From Purpureocillium takamizusanense (Eukaryota; Ascomycota; Sordariomycetes; Hypocreales; Ophiocordycipitaceae): DNA of 64,000 bases. The notes under the pieces are model-generated. The model was not told the DNA's origin, searched no databases, and worked only from the letters and a program-made list of their open reading frames with translations. The DNA is taken from assembly GCF_022605165.1 (NCBI RefSeq), contig NC_063071.1:2418001-2482000 (forward strand), written 5' to 3'. Shown piece by piece: positions 21,983-34,117 of the stretch. A program made the translations under genes and the position numbers. Every line of letters begins with the position of its first letter. Positions within the stretch are counted from its first letter, which is position 1.

Positions 21983-24900
21983 CTACTGGCCCCAGATACC
22001 CTCCTTGATTATTTTGTACTCCTTGCGCTTCTTGCCTCTTCCCGTGAGACGCTCCTTGGCCGCCCCAAAAACCCTCGCCAGACGCAGCGCCAGATGCCGC
22101 TCAAATCCCCAGGCTAAGCCTATGTATGCCACTCCAAGCCCTATCAGTGCCATCTCGTACCCTCGGCTCATGCTCGTCAACTGCATAAGCTTCTTGAGCC
22201 AATGCGCCGGGGCCAGCACCATGTACACCGATACACCCAGTGCCAAGGTGATCGTCGCCATAAAAGGCCCTGCTTCCCGAGTCAGCACAGTAATCGAGGA
22301 GATGGGTCCCCCGTTCAACACCTGCAGCAAGTAACGTACAGTTCTGCAGGGTGCCCTGCCGGAAAGGCGGCCCTGCATTCAGGAGCACCCCCGACAACAC
22401 GTACTCAAAGCACGACACCAAAAACAAGGCCGTATTCTCCGAGTTTTTGATGCTTGATTCGTCGTGCTTGACTTTGGGCGGTATGTACCAGCTCTGCTCC
22501 CGCACCGTCACATACGCCACAGCCTGGACAAAGATGCAGATGCCCATGAGGCCCAGAAGCGGTGTCAGGACCTTGCGCGACACCAAGTCCGCCGTTGGTC
22601 GCTTCCGGCACAGCTTCGGTGAGGGGCCGGCCCATCCCATGAATATGGCGATGGGCAGGATCAGAAGAAGGTCGATGAAGAGGAACTGGAAGTCGCCAAG
22701 GTTGGATGCCTTGGCGTACAGAAAGCTCACGGACGTGAACTGAATTGCCGAGTAGAGGCTCATGTACTTGAAGCAGCTGAAGCTCGTCACAAGTGCAGCC
22801 CTCCCCTCCCTAGTGGCCCTGTTAGCACATGCATGCTCCCCTTGAGACGAGGCCTTGAACGTACTTGATGACTTCGAGGACACAGCCAATGTCAAACACC
22901 CTCGACGTAAACGGTGCCGCCACGGACGCTTCGGCTTCTGACAAGGAGATGCCAACGTCCGCTGCCTTGAGCGCACCGCAATCGTTGGCGCCATCACCGC
23001 AGAACCCGCAGCAGTAGTCTATGCTTTGAAGCTTCTCAACCAGTTCATGCTTCTCGTCTGGCGACATTCGTGCGAACACCTTGCCCTGAACGAGCATCTG
23101 TTGCGCGGACCGTTAGATCCAACCGCTTGTTGCCACGACAGGCATTGAGCTTACCGTTCGCAGAACCTCTGGCGATGCATAGTCCACAATCCAGCGGAAG
23201 GCTTCTCCGCTGACAGCCAGAGAGTAGTTGCGCAGATTCGAAATGTCAAACGGCAAAGAAGCGTCAGCCTCAGGGGGCACAGGTAAAGGCTGCCACATGG
23301 TCAGAACAGACTTGCTCGTACTCGGGCGACTTGCATGTCTCACCAGCAGCGTTCGTTTATCAAGGCTGTAGGCGTTGTTGTCAATGCTTTCCCAGTGCAG
23401 CTCAGCCATGGGATCGCGCGCATCACCTGCAGAACGTTAGCAGTCTCAACGCAGGCCGTCCCCGTACATGCGACTCACCACGCGTGAACCGCGGCACGAA
23501 GCAATGCGCGTTGCGACTCAACATCCCGCATTCCCGCGCGACGCTAATGGCTGTGAGGATATTGTCGCCTGTCACCATTACCGCGCCAATGTTGGACTCG
23601 AGCAGTTCCTTCAGCACGCCCGCTGTGGTGGGCTTGAGCTTGTTCTCGAAAATGATGAACCCCACAAAGTCAAGATGGCTCTCAACCTCGTCTCTAGTCA
23701 TTTTCTGGGCCTTGACCCAGCTAAGCTTCGGCAGGTGGCGTGTCGCGCAACCAATTACGCGATATCCCTTGTGGGTGTAATACGACAAAAGCTCGTCGTA
23801 GTCATGAGGAACTTGATCGTGTCAGCAGACGCAACGAATGGGACAGGCTTCGCTCACAGCTCTCCGGTCGACAGATTTCTCGCATCGCCTCGGGCGCTCC
23901 TTTGACGAAGATGTCGCCGCTCTTCTGCCCAAAATGACGGACAATGACGCTAGCTCGTCTCAGCTGTGACACGAACTCGAATGATTTCAGAACACCGAGC
24001 TCGGCAGATCCCTGGTCCCCAGAATTAGCCTGTTAAGTCACTTGCCACCGAGTTCTAAACCTACGTCGGGTGGGCGCGCGATGGAGGGGGCAAGTCCGCC
24101 TTGATCTTCGTCCTCGCCATCGCCGACCCGGTGCTTGCCTTCCTCAAAAGTCCAGCCGGTAAACTCGAACATCTTGACGTCTAGCGGGTCCCCGACGAGG
24201 CCACCGTCCACAGACCGAAGGGAGTGGCACGTTGCCATGGTGTAAAGAGCTGCCTTGGTAGGGCTCCGCTTCTGTGACACGGCGTTGCCTGTACGGCTCT
24301 CCATGGATGGCGGCTCCGACATGACGTCGCTGAATTTGTGCGTCTCCAGGCAGACAACCCGGATCCCCAGCACATCGAGGCCGTCCTCTGTCAACGTTCC
24401 TGTCTTGTCGAAGCACATAATGTCCAGTTTGCCGCCGACGTTGACCCGCTGAGGGCTGATGCAGAATATCTGCTTCTTCTTGAGGCGTGCAAGCGCGAAG
24501 TTGGTGCCAATGGTAAGGGTAGCGGGAAGGGCGGGAGGCACAACGATGGTGATAAGATCCAATGCTCGCACGATAATCAAGTGCCACGCGAGGTCGAGCC
24601 TGACAAAATTGATGAATGAGGCCACGAAGCCAAGCAAAGCGACCATGGCCATGACACTGATGTATCTGAAAGAGTCGCGATAGAACTTGAATCCCGAAGG
24701 TTTAGGAAACAGCATGGAACGGACGAGGGCGCCTTTGGTCGTGTTGAAGCCAGTCCGCACCACCAGAGCAAGAGCAACGGCGTCACCACCCTCGTCCTCA
24801 TGTGGTCGCCTTGTACGGATAATCTTGGTACCGCAGAACAAGAAATGTCGTGCAGTCTCAGGTGAGACGGACGCCGCTCCAAGGTCCATAGCCCGGAGCA

Positions 24901-26706
24901 CCTCATCCGTGGCTGGCAGCTTCGAGACCGGCACAGATTCACCTTTGACCGTCAGCTTGCTTGCCCTAGCCGGTCGCGACCCAGGTAGCCGGCCTTGAGC
25001 TTACCGGTCAGCATGCTCTCGTTGACAATACAGTCTCCGCTCAGAAGCAGTCCATCGCTCGGGAATTGTGTCAGATTAGGGTCGCTGAGCTCGTAGATGT
25101 CTCCTGGGACCAGGTCGCTGGATGCGACGTATCTCCCTGATCGGAGTGATTAGTGGTCTGCCGCGTTGGATAGTGCAATACAGTCAGCTGGCAACCCACA
25201 GAATCCATTTCGAAGAACGCGCACATCGCACTCGAATCGTGATATTTCCCTGAGCCTCTTCATGGTCTGATCTTTGGTCAGCCCGCCCTGCTGCAAGAGC
25301 CACCTCATGCAAAGGGCAACGCTACTCACCGCGCGGGTCTCAATAAGAGTGGCGGTAATACTACCAACGGACATGACGAATATGCAGGCGGCGTAGTAGT
25401 AATACGAGTCCATGGACCAGAGAACCAGGCTGGCTACTTGGAACATGTAAAAGGGATGCAGTACCTTGGCGGGTGGTTTCAGAACGTGGCCCCACGAGAA
25501 GTCCAACGTGTGTCTTCTGACAACTCACCTCGTCAACAAGCAGCTGGCCAACAGGCTTCTGCTCGACATCGATCAGGTTGCTGCCAAAGATAACCTCGCG
25601 AATGTTTTTCTCGTCGCTGTCAAGCCCAGCGCGCACGGCACGGACATCAGTCCATTCTGGGTCCTTCCACCCAGTAGACATGACGAACTTATCCTTTAGA
25701 GGGTGGTAGCAAAGGCGAACATAGCGATAGTCGAGGGTCCGGAGATTATCCATTAAAGGATCGCTGTCTTCATCATCGAGACCATAGGCGAGCATCTTCT
25801 CAGAGACGCCAAAGACAGAGGAGAGAGGTCGCCCGTAGAGCTGCGTCCTGACCGATATCATGGCGAGCTCGCCCCATTGATTTTCGATGACAACCCAATG
25901 GCACTCTCTTAGTGATGACTGACGACCGGCAAGCCCAACATACCAACGCGGAAGCCATCGGAAAAGTAGGAAAGCAAGGCCACAGGATACAACGCACATG
26001 GAGACGTAACAGGCGTAGCCGACCTTGCTAGTGCGAAAGCCGGCAACGGCGATAGTCAGGTCCTCGTTGGGCATGTAGATCTTTTGACTTGCGCGACCTT
26101 CATGACGAGCGCTTGCTGCCGTTGCAGCGCTATCGTGGCGGAGTAGACGGGCGTGGACCGAGGTGCGTGACTGGGCCGAAGAGCATCTGCGGAGGACGTA
26201 GTCGTCCTCGGTAGCCTGGTACTCGCGATCGGCTGAATCTTCGTCATCGTCGACACAAAACTCGAACTCGTTTACGTCACCAATGTCGCTGATACTGCGG
26301 CGCATGTAGCTGCCAGAGGTGCTCGGCCTGCGATAGATACTTTCGCGGTCGTCGTCTGGTTCCGGCGCGAGCTCGGTCTCCTCTTCGTAGTATGTGAAGC
26401 TCGCCGTTGAGTCGGCCCGTACTCTGCGATGGGAGAACGCCGATACACTGGTAGGCAGGCTCTCGGCCATGGGGCCGGAGTAGAGCTGGGGCAATGTTAG
26501 CCATCAGAATTGCTCACGGCCCGCCAGAGCCGCGAAGAGTTGCTTGCCTCTTCATGCGCCATCTCCACATCCTCGAAGACGCTCGCATTGCTATGGTTAG
26601 AGTTGAGGCGATACAGGGATGTGCCCCCATTGCTTCTTGGCTCGTGGCCGGCGCCGCGGGGGCTGCGACGACGGCCGCTCGTAGGGGAGCTCGCGGCGTC
26701 TGCCAT
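21983..26706 (-). CDS. P5B-type ATPase (Ypk9/ATP13A2 family)
   Basis: Twelve exons encode 1358 residues. They are complement(21983-22269, 22340-22809, 22865-23097, 23155-23426, 23479-23811, 23858-24011, 24065-24942, 25005-25136, 25200-25266, 25330-25464, 25529-26485, 26548-26706). All later junctions keep frame and rebuild family motifs: LTGESVP (about 482-488), PPALP (619-623, diagnostic of P5B), DKTGTLT (from 662) and GDGANDCG (1063-1070). Known family role: P5B pumps sit in the vacuolar or lysosomal membrane, export polyamines from that lumen and protect against metals. The first 200 residues are polar and Ser-rich, followed by a membrane segment near [20 protein letters not shown]. Introns are 46-70 nt. 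The first intron is unusual: the best solution is a 62-nt GC-AG intron (26486-26547), while a GT donor would leave only 32 nt. The start ATG is therefore moderately certain. Confidence 0.93.
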
Positions 26707-28255
26707 CGCCAAATGGTCACCAGCCGAAGCTCTTCATCGCGAATGCGACAGCGCGCGGTTATGGCGATCTGTGCTCGGTATTCGCGATCCCAAGTTCGGC
26801 GCAGTCAAGACCAGAGCGTATCTCCGTGCACGATCGTTAGACTGGGAAGGTATCCGGCAGCGTCGACTGTCTGTATCTACCGTCACGCGACGTGGGCAGG
26901 CAATGTGCGTCGAGATCGTCTCGTGCGTCTTCCGCAGCTCGCGAGTTGGAGCTTGGCCCCACTGATATCGGCCTAGCGTCAGTACCTACAGTACGTACGC
27001 GGAACATTCTCTCCCGTCGCCGTCTACGTTTGTAGTCCCGGGCGGCTGGCTACCGGGCCACGTTACTAATTACCGAGTCTTCCAGTACCGAATGTAACTA
27101 CCCTATGTGCATATCTTTCTCTTGGGATATGACACCTGTCAGGTATGCCATGGGTGTGCAGTTTGATGCATACGATATTGCCCATGCGACGACCTCTATC
27201 GCGTTGACAGATATTGATATTGTGCGAAGTAATGGGCCCGCGCAGGCAGAGCGCGCCCTGGGCCTAAGTCCATGTGCCGCTGCATGACTACATGTGCAAG
27301 GGAGGCGGCGATGGCGGCAAGAGCAAACACCCGTGGATAGCGGTCTGGGCGATCGATCACCAGCAACTGGTCTTCGCAACGGGTGCAGAACAGCTTCTCC
27401 TAAAGTCGGTGAACCAGCCGTATTGTTGCCTTGCACGACCTCTGCACGAGTCAAGACAAGGCAGGACCAGTCAGTGACTGAGCCATCATGGTGTGCATTG
27501 TTTCCATGGCAGGCCCGCGTTCAACCGCTGCCACCAACTGCCACCCGCCCTCTCAATTGTCGGGCGCGTTTTCTAGGTAGAGCCACAGTGCCAAAAAGCG
27601 CCTGTTTATTAGATCTTGCTCAGCGTCCTCAAAATGTTGTTAGTGCATCGTAGGTGTCGCTAAGGGCCCCATCAGCTTCCTGGTCAGCCGCAAGCAGGCC
27701 AGCGAGGAGCCCACGTCCACCTAGAGGGGCACAGTGTGGTCCGCCCCCAGCCCTACGGAGCCCCCCCCCCCCCCCCCCCCCAACAAGCTGCGAGCAGCCC
27801 AAAGTTTTTCATTTCGCTGGTCGCAAATACCGCCCTTACCCCTCTATTGCGGGACCGCTTACGTCGAAAGGCTTGGTGCACGTTCTTCTAGGTTGCGTGC
27901 AACACGAACGCGAGGCAAGGTGCCGCCCAGGAAACACTGCCCGCCTAGCACCAAGTAAGTATACCCCCAAGGCAGTACTCTGCCTTCGCCCGTCCTCCGC
28001 GCCTGCCTTAGGTACCTGTTGCCACCACCCACCACTGTCCACCAGGCTGGTCTGGACTTGAACCCCACCGAATTTGGCCAGACGCCAAAATCACCGGCCT
28101 CACCAACTTTCTCTCCCTTCTCCCCTCCCCCCATCATCACCATCTGCGCATTCGCCTCCCCCCATCCCTTCGTGTTCCCGCCTTGAACGCGCTTGCATCT
28201 GCATCGTTATTGAACCTCACTCAGCGATCAGGCAAGCAGGCAGCAATCAGACACA
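26707..28255. other. Divergent promoter region between P5B ATPase and NAP1
   Basis: No gene is supported in this 1.5 kb. It should hold both promoters. A run of about 18 C residues lies near 27763-27781. The 250 bp before NAP1 are C/T-rich, like a fungal leader. Confidence 0.5.
27763..27781. repeat. Poly-C homopolymer run
   Basis: About eighteen consecutive C residues lie between the divergent ATPase and NAP1 genes. Such runs are prone to length error in sequencing and may form i-motif or G-quadruplex-like structures on the G strand. Confidence 0.9.
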
Positions 28256-29727
28256 ATGGCCGAGCCTATTCGGAACAAGCGACCCGACGTGACGGCGCCG
28301 TGAGTGACCTGCTACCCTCCTCCGCAAAATGCTTGACCGCTTCGCTAATGGCTCCATCTCGATATAGCACGCCGCAGAACACGCCGGCCTCCAATGCGCC
28401 CATTTCCTCCCATGCCCAGCAGCCTGGCGTTGCCAGCATCAAAGAAGGTATTGTTTTGGCTCAGCGTCCACGTACCGCCTTCCGCCCGCTGACAACAACT
28501 ATCTAGAGGACATGGATCGCGCAACCGCTGCCTCCATCTTTGCCCAAAACCCAAAGCTCGTCCAGATGATACAGGGCCGACTTGGCTCTCTCATCGGCCG
28601 CTCCTCCGGTTACATCGAGTCTCTCCCAACTCCAGTTCGTCGCCGCGTCGCCGGCCTGAGAGCAATCCAGAAGGAGCATTCAAAGCTCGAGGCCGACTTT
28701 CAGGAAGAGGTCCTCCAACTCGAGAAGAAGTACTTCGCCAAGTTCACTCCTCTCTATGAAAAGCGCGCCGAAATCGTCAACGGCAAGGTCGAGCCCACCG
28801 AGGAGGAGGTCAAGGCTGGCGACGACGAGGAGCAGTCGCTCCTGGCTGAAGACGCCTCAGCTGAGAGCGCTCCCAAGCAGTCTGATACTTCTGAGAATGT
28901 GACAGGCATTCCTGAGTTCTGGCTGTCTGCCATGAAGAACCAGGTTACGCTGGCCGAGATGATCACCGACCGCGACGAAGCTGCCCTCAAGCACCTGGTT
29001 GATGTTCGCATGGAGTACCTCGACAAGCCCGGATTTCGCCTCATCTTCGAGTTCAGCACCAATGAGTTCTTCTCCAACAAGACTATCACCAAGACCTACT
29101 ACTACCAGAATGAGAGTGGCTATGGTGGTGACTTCATCTACGACCACGCCGAAGGCGATAAGATCGAGTGGTATGCTGGTAAGGACTTGACTGTCCGTAT
29201 CGAAGCCAAGAAGCAGAGGAATAAGAGTGAGTGCCGCCGAGCCGCTGCCGATGAATACAGATTCGTTAACTGTGCTTGCAGCTACCAAGCAGACCCGTAT
29301 CGTTAAGAAGACGGTTCCCACTGAGTCTTTCTTCAATTTCTTTTCGCCCCCGAAGCCGCCTACCGACGACGACGACGCCGAGGAGGATGACGCCGGCTCG
29401 GATATTGAAGAGCGCTTAGAGCTGGACTACCAGCTCGGCGAGGACATCAAGGAGAAGCTCATTCCTCGCGCTATTGACTGGTTTACTGGTGAAGCTTTGG
29501 CTTTCGAGGAGCTTGAGGATGATGACCTCGAGGCGGGCGAATTCGATGACGACGAGGACGACGACGAGGACGACCTGAGCGAGGATCACGATGAGGAAGA
29601 AGAGTCTGACGACGATGTGAGTAATCACCCATGTGATACGGGGCCTTGGTTGGCTGAACTAACGGATTCGTGCCAGGACGACTCGGGCAAGCCCAAGCAG
29701 GAAGCCGCTGAGTGCAAGCAGAGCTAA
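28256..29727 (+). CDS. nap1: Nucleosome assembly protein 1 (NAP1) with C-terminal CaaX box
   Basis: Five exons (28256-28299, 28368-28447, 28507-29226, 29282-29616, 29677-29727) give 409 residues. NAP1 is a histone H2A-H2B chaperone that shuttles between cytoplasm and nucleus. The joined N-terminus is [21 protein letters not shown]. The NAP domain follows, with the dimer helix ([23 protein letters not shown]) and the core [13 protein letters not shown] and [20 protein letters not shown]. The acidic tail is rich in Asp/Glu. The end is CKQS, a CaaX-like box like the CKQQ of animal NAP1L1. Introns are 68, 59, 55 and 60 nt with good branch sites. The last intron is 60 nt and has no stop in frame, so retention would insert 20 residues in the acidic tail. 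Confidence 0.95.
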
Positions 29728-32201
29728 ACTCGCGCGGCACGTTTACACCGGACACGCGAACACATGGCGACGATTACGGCATCTTGAGTCCGGGCAGACT
29801 TTGGAAGCAGAGCAGAGAGGAAGTTTGGCTGGCCATGGGGCGGGGCGCAGCATGAGCGCAGGAAGTCAGACCGCGATCGTTGCGTTGGGGGGAGGGGGAT
29901 CGTCGGGTTGGTCAGTTTGACAATTGCTCTGGATTCCGTCGATAGAACGCGCGAAATGGCGTATGCGGGATGGCATACCTCGTACAGTAGTGTCCTTCAC
30001 ATCTCTTTGTTTTTGCTTGGTTTTGCTTGCTTCTTTTTTGGCTGAGATGCGCATCGTATCGTAGATAGATAAAGTGATGGGTAATGAGCGATAACAGAGC
30101 AACGGCACCCAGGAAGTCGTCTATCTTTTGTCCGACGCTCGTCTCAGACTTGACTGAGACCAATATGCTGATTGCTCTTGTGCCAGTACGCATATTAGCC
30201 ATTGCCCGCGGAAGCATTGCCCAGCGGTCAGCCCAAAGATGCAAGCGGTGAGAACGGTACCTAGGTGTTACCATTCACTTCTTGGAAAGCATCCGAACAT
30301 GGCCGTGGCTTCCGCCCTTGGATGGGGGCGCGGCGCGGCGCCCTCTTCGGCCGTGGCATGAACTGTGCGCTGCGTACACCGGGCCGGGTTGTCGGTCGGC
30401 TGCAGGGCCGGGCCCCGCTGCGGACGCACGAGCGAGCGGTAGTGCTGTTTGGGGAAAGGTAGGGCGCACCGGTGTGTCGGAGCCATCTCAAGGCACCTTG
30501 ACGGGCGCCGATTCAACATCAGGCCTGAATTACTAGCCCGGGGTTGGCATTATTGGCGAGGATGATAGGCAAGGTTACCAAGGTAGTACTTGGAAGTTAC
30601 CCAAGGTACCTAGTAGGTAGTACGTGTTGCTACTAGGACGGATGGGCAGGGCAGGAAATACCAACAGTATCTACTAGTAGCCTACTAGGTACCTAGGTAG
30701 GCACCTTAAAACCGCCGGTCACCTTGGTAGACAGGTGAGGTTACCTGTAGGCCCTCTTGCCCGAGTTACGCCTCTCCCATGGTTACTAGTGGCGAGTCCA
30801 CTCCGATCTCGCCAGTGGGCTTCAAGATGCGTTTGGCAAGCTTATAGTAACCAGCTTTTAAGTGCCAAGGCCCTGCAGGCACGGTCATTCATAGACCCGT
30901 ATTCTGGGCGTCCATCGAAACGACCGCTGCAAATGGGTTTGAGGGGACCTTGCTCCAAGGCCAACCAAACCGAGGGTTGATACCAAGTACCTTATATTGC
31001 ACAGAGGTATACTGTACGTATCGACCTCGCTGTGTCACACAATGTTCTAGAATGCGTAGTCGGGATGATGTGACGCATTGCATCCTGTGGGACCCCTGGC
31101 TGCTTCCGCACATCGGAGGGTGCGGTGCTGGAGTACATTGGTGGACGGGTCCAGACTGCCTAACAGAAGCCACATGGAAGCGGCGCCGTTGTGTGTCCAG
31201 GGGAATGTCTATGCTGTTAAGGCACTAAGGTGTGGGTGGAATGCTGTCTGGTGCCAACACGGAGGCCAGCCAGCGACGTGGTGCATTGCCAACAACCCCG
31301 CCACCAGCATGGGAGAGCATTGAAAAAACTTTTTTTTTTGGCGAGTCAGAGTGGCTTTGGGCAACAACGTTTGACGCTGCTGGAAAGGCGCACAAATGGA
31401 TGGACGCGCACGCCGGTTCGCTGTGACGGGCAACGCACATATTGTGCTGCGTCAGGTAGGTCGATGCCTTCTTTCACACAAGGTCGGATTGCGGGTGTTG
31501 CAGCTTGAGGTTGAGGTTTTCGCCTGGTCGACGGGCGAGGTTTTGGTGCCGCCATCCCTGGCATGCCAGCGACACCACTCTGTTGCCAGCGCTGAGCAGC
31601 AAGGAAGCAGGAAGTCGGATGAAGCCTTATCTAAAGGCATTAGGTACTGCACAGTACTGGACGCGGTTGGCAAACACTAAGTTATACGTATCACCGATTG
31701 GATTGGCGTGGCGTCAGATGCAAGGGTCCCGGCGGGCGGCGTGCTCAACTGCGAGTGTGAGCGACGGAATGACGGAGTGCCTGCTTCTGCCATCAACGGC
31801 TGCAACAAGGTGCCCACTTGGATGGAGCCCCTCCCGTGTGGTCTGCGTGCGCAAATGGCCGCAGGGTCCGCCGACTGAGAGAGAAAGCCTCCCGAGGACG
31901 GAGGCTTAACACGGTAGTGCCGGGGGTCGAATAAAGCTTGCCTGGGTCCCTCACTGCTGCGCGAACCTCCCACATCATACACACCTCGTTACCGTACCTC
32001 GCCTTGTAGACAGACGACATCGACGGCGGCACATTGCCTTTCTGATACCGGCCCACGCGGCAGTCGTCAAACGCACTCACTCCGCGCGTTCATTCGTGCG
32101 TCCCCGTGCGTCCCCGACAGGCAGCTGCCTTACCTTAGGACCAGCCGAGCGAGCACTCCGCCACCAAGCCATCGCCAGCCCGACCTCGCAACGGCAGCAT
32201 C
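29728..32201. other. Intergenic 2.5 kb with a GTACCT cluster
   Basis: No gene is supported. It holds the NAP1 3' UTR and the promoter of the phosphoglycerate dehydrogenase gene. About 30540-30740 is one of the GTACCT/CCTAGGTA clusters. Short adjoining A and T runs lie near 31321-31339. Confidence 0.45.
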
Positions 32202-34117
32202 ATGACTCCGGCACGAGACATCCAAGGCAGCCACCCCGCTGCGGCGCAAAGAAGCGTCTCCCACAGCTGGGGCAACAACCTGTCAACCTCACCGACCGCC
32301 ACCTTCCACTCCCCCCCCGGCAGCTGGGGAGGCAACCTGCCGTCGCGAGGGGCTCCCAAGCAGCTGAAGCCCTTCAACACGCAGGACATCAAGATTCTGC
32401 TGCTGGAGAACGTCAACAAGACGGGCCAAGAGACTTTGAAGGAGCAAGGCTATCAGGTCGAGGCTCTCAAGACATCCCTCCCAGAGGACCAGCTGATCGA
32501 CAAAATCCGGTAAGCCATTCAAACCTGCCGCCCCCCTCCTATCCTTGGCGCACACAAGCATACGCACGCACGTAGTACTGTACTGACGCTGCATGTTCTG
32601 TTACGAAGCGATGTGCACGTCATTGGCATCCGCTCAAAGACGAAGCTCACCGAAAGGGTGCTCCGTGAAGCCAAGAACCTGCTCGTCATCGGCTGTTTCT
32701 GCATCGGCACCAACCAAGTCGACCTTGACTACGCTGCTCGCCACGGTATCGCCGTCTTCAACTCCCCCTTTGCCAACTCGCGCAGTGTTGCCGAGCTTGT
32801 CATTGCTGAAATCATTACGCTGGCCCGCCAGCTCGGCGATCGCTCCAATGAGATGCACCGCGGCACTTGGAACAAAGTCAGCGCCAAGTGCTGGGAGATT
32901 CGTGGAAAGACGCTTGGTGAGTTGAGGCTGTGCGCCTTAGTCCGCCTCCGGCCACTGACGCGACACGACACCTGTCTTAGGCATCGTCGGCTATGGGCAT
33001 ATTGGCTCCCAGCTCTCTGTCCTCGCCCAGGCTATGGGCATGAACGTAATTTACTACGACGTCGTCACCCTGATGGCCCTGGGTACTTCACGTCAGGTCT
33101 CGTCGCTTGAAGCCCTGCTCGAGGAAGCTGATTTCGTCACTCTGCACGTCCCTGATCTTCCAGAAACTCGCGGCATGATCTCGACGGCCCAGTTGGATGG
33201 CATGAAGAACGGCTCGTACCTCATCAATGCCAGTCGCGGAAGCGTCGTTGATATCCCTGCACTCATCAGGGCCATGCGCTCGGGCAAGATCGCTGGTGCG
33301 GCTCTCGATGTGTATCCCCACGAACCCGCGGCCAACGGTGACTACTTCAACAACACCCTGAACCAGTGGGGGGAGGACCTTCGCAGCCTGAACAACATTA
33401 TTCTCACACCCCATATCGGCGGCAGCACAGAGGAGGCTCAGCGCGCCATTGGTGTGGAGGGTATGTGCATCTCATCCAGTACCCTCAAAGACAATGCGCC
33501 CCACTAACATTGCCCTACCTGGGCTTGCACAGTCGCCGACGCGCTTGTGCGATACATTAACCAAGGTATCACACTGGGCAGCGTCAACCTGCCCGAGGCC
33601 CAGCTGCGATCTCTCACGCTCGATGAGCCAGACCACGCAAGAGTGCGTATACACGATTGCAATTGCATTGTACATGTCCATGCCTAACCCGCTTGCAGGT
33701 GATCTACATTCACCGCAACGTTCCAGGTGTTCTTCGAAAAGGTATAGTGGCCCCCGAAAAAGATTGGGCTTCTTGCTTCAAGAGGCTCACCCTTGCACAG
33801 TAAACGAGATTCTCGGAGACCACAATGTCGACAAACAAATCAGCGACAGCAGAGGTGATGTGCGTGACCCCCCCCCCCTCTTACTCTCTCTTCGCCGGTC
33901 CCCGTCTGGACTGATAGAGACTATGGCCTACTGACACCGTCTATCCAGGTTGCCTACCTCATGGCAGACATCAGCAATGTGCAGTACAACGAGATCAAAG
34001 ATATCTCAGACAGCTTGGAGGCACTCAGCTGTAAGTACCGGCACACACACGCAACACGCGCCATGTCTGTTGACTGAACAACTTGCAGCTTGCATTATGA
34101 CGCGTGTGTTATATTAG
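32202..34117 (+). CDS. D-3-phosphoglycerate dehydrogenase
   Basis: Eight exons (32202-32509, 32609-32916, 32981-33460, 33533-33642, 33699-33741, 33801-33859, 33949-34030, 34089-34117) give 472 residues, normal for the Ser3/Ser33/SerA type. It oxidises 3-phosphoglycerate with NAD+ in the first step of serine synthesis in the cytosol. The first 55 residues are a Ser/Pro-rich extension seen in fungal forms. The Rossmann motif GIVGYGHIG lies at 206-214, created by an intron junction. Catalytic-region motifs INASRGSVVD, YPHEPA and TPHIGGSTEEAQ are present. The C-terminus is an ACT domain (VIYIHRNVPGVLRKVNEIL... GDVAYLMADIS), where serine feedback can act. The last exon adds only CIMTRVLY. All seven introns are GT-AG and 56-99 nt. 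Confidence 0.95.
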
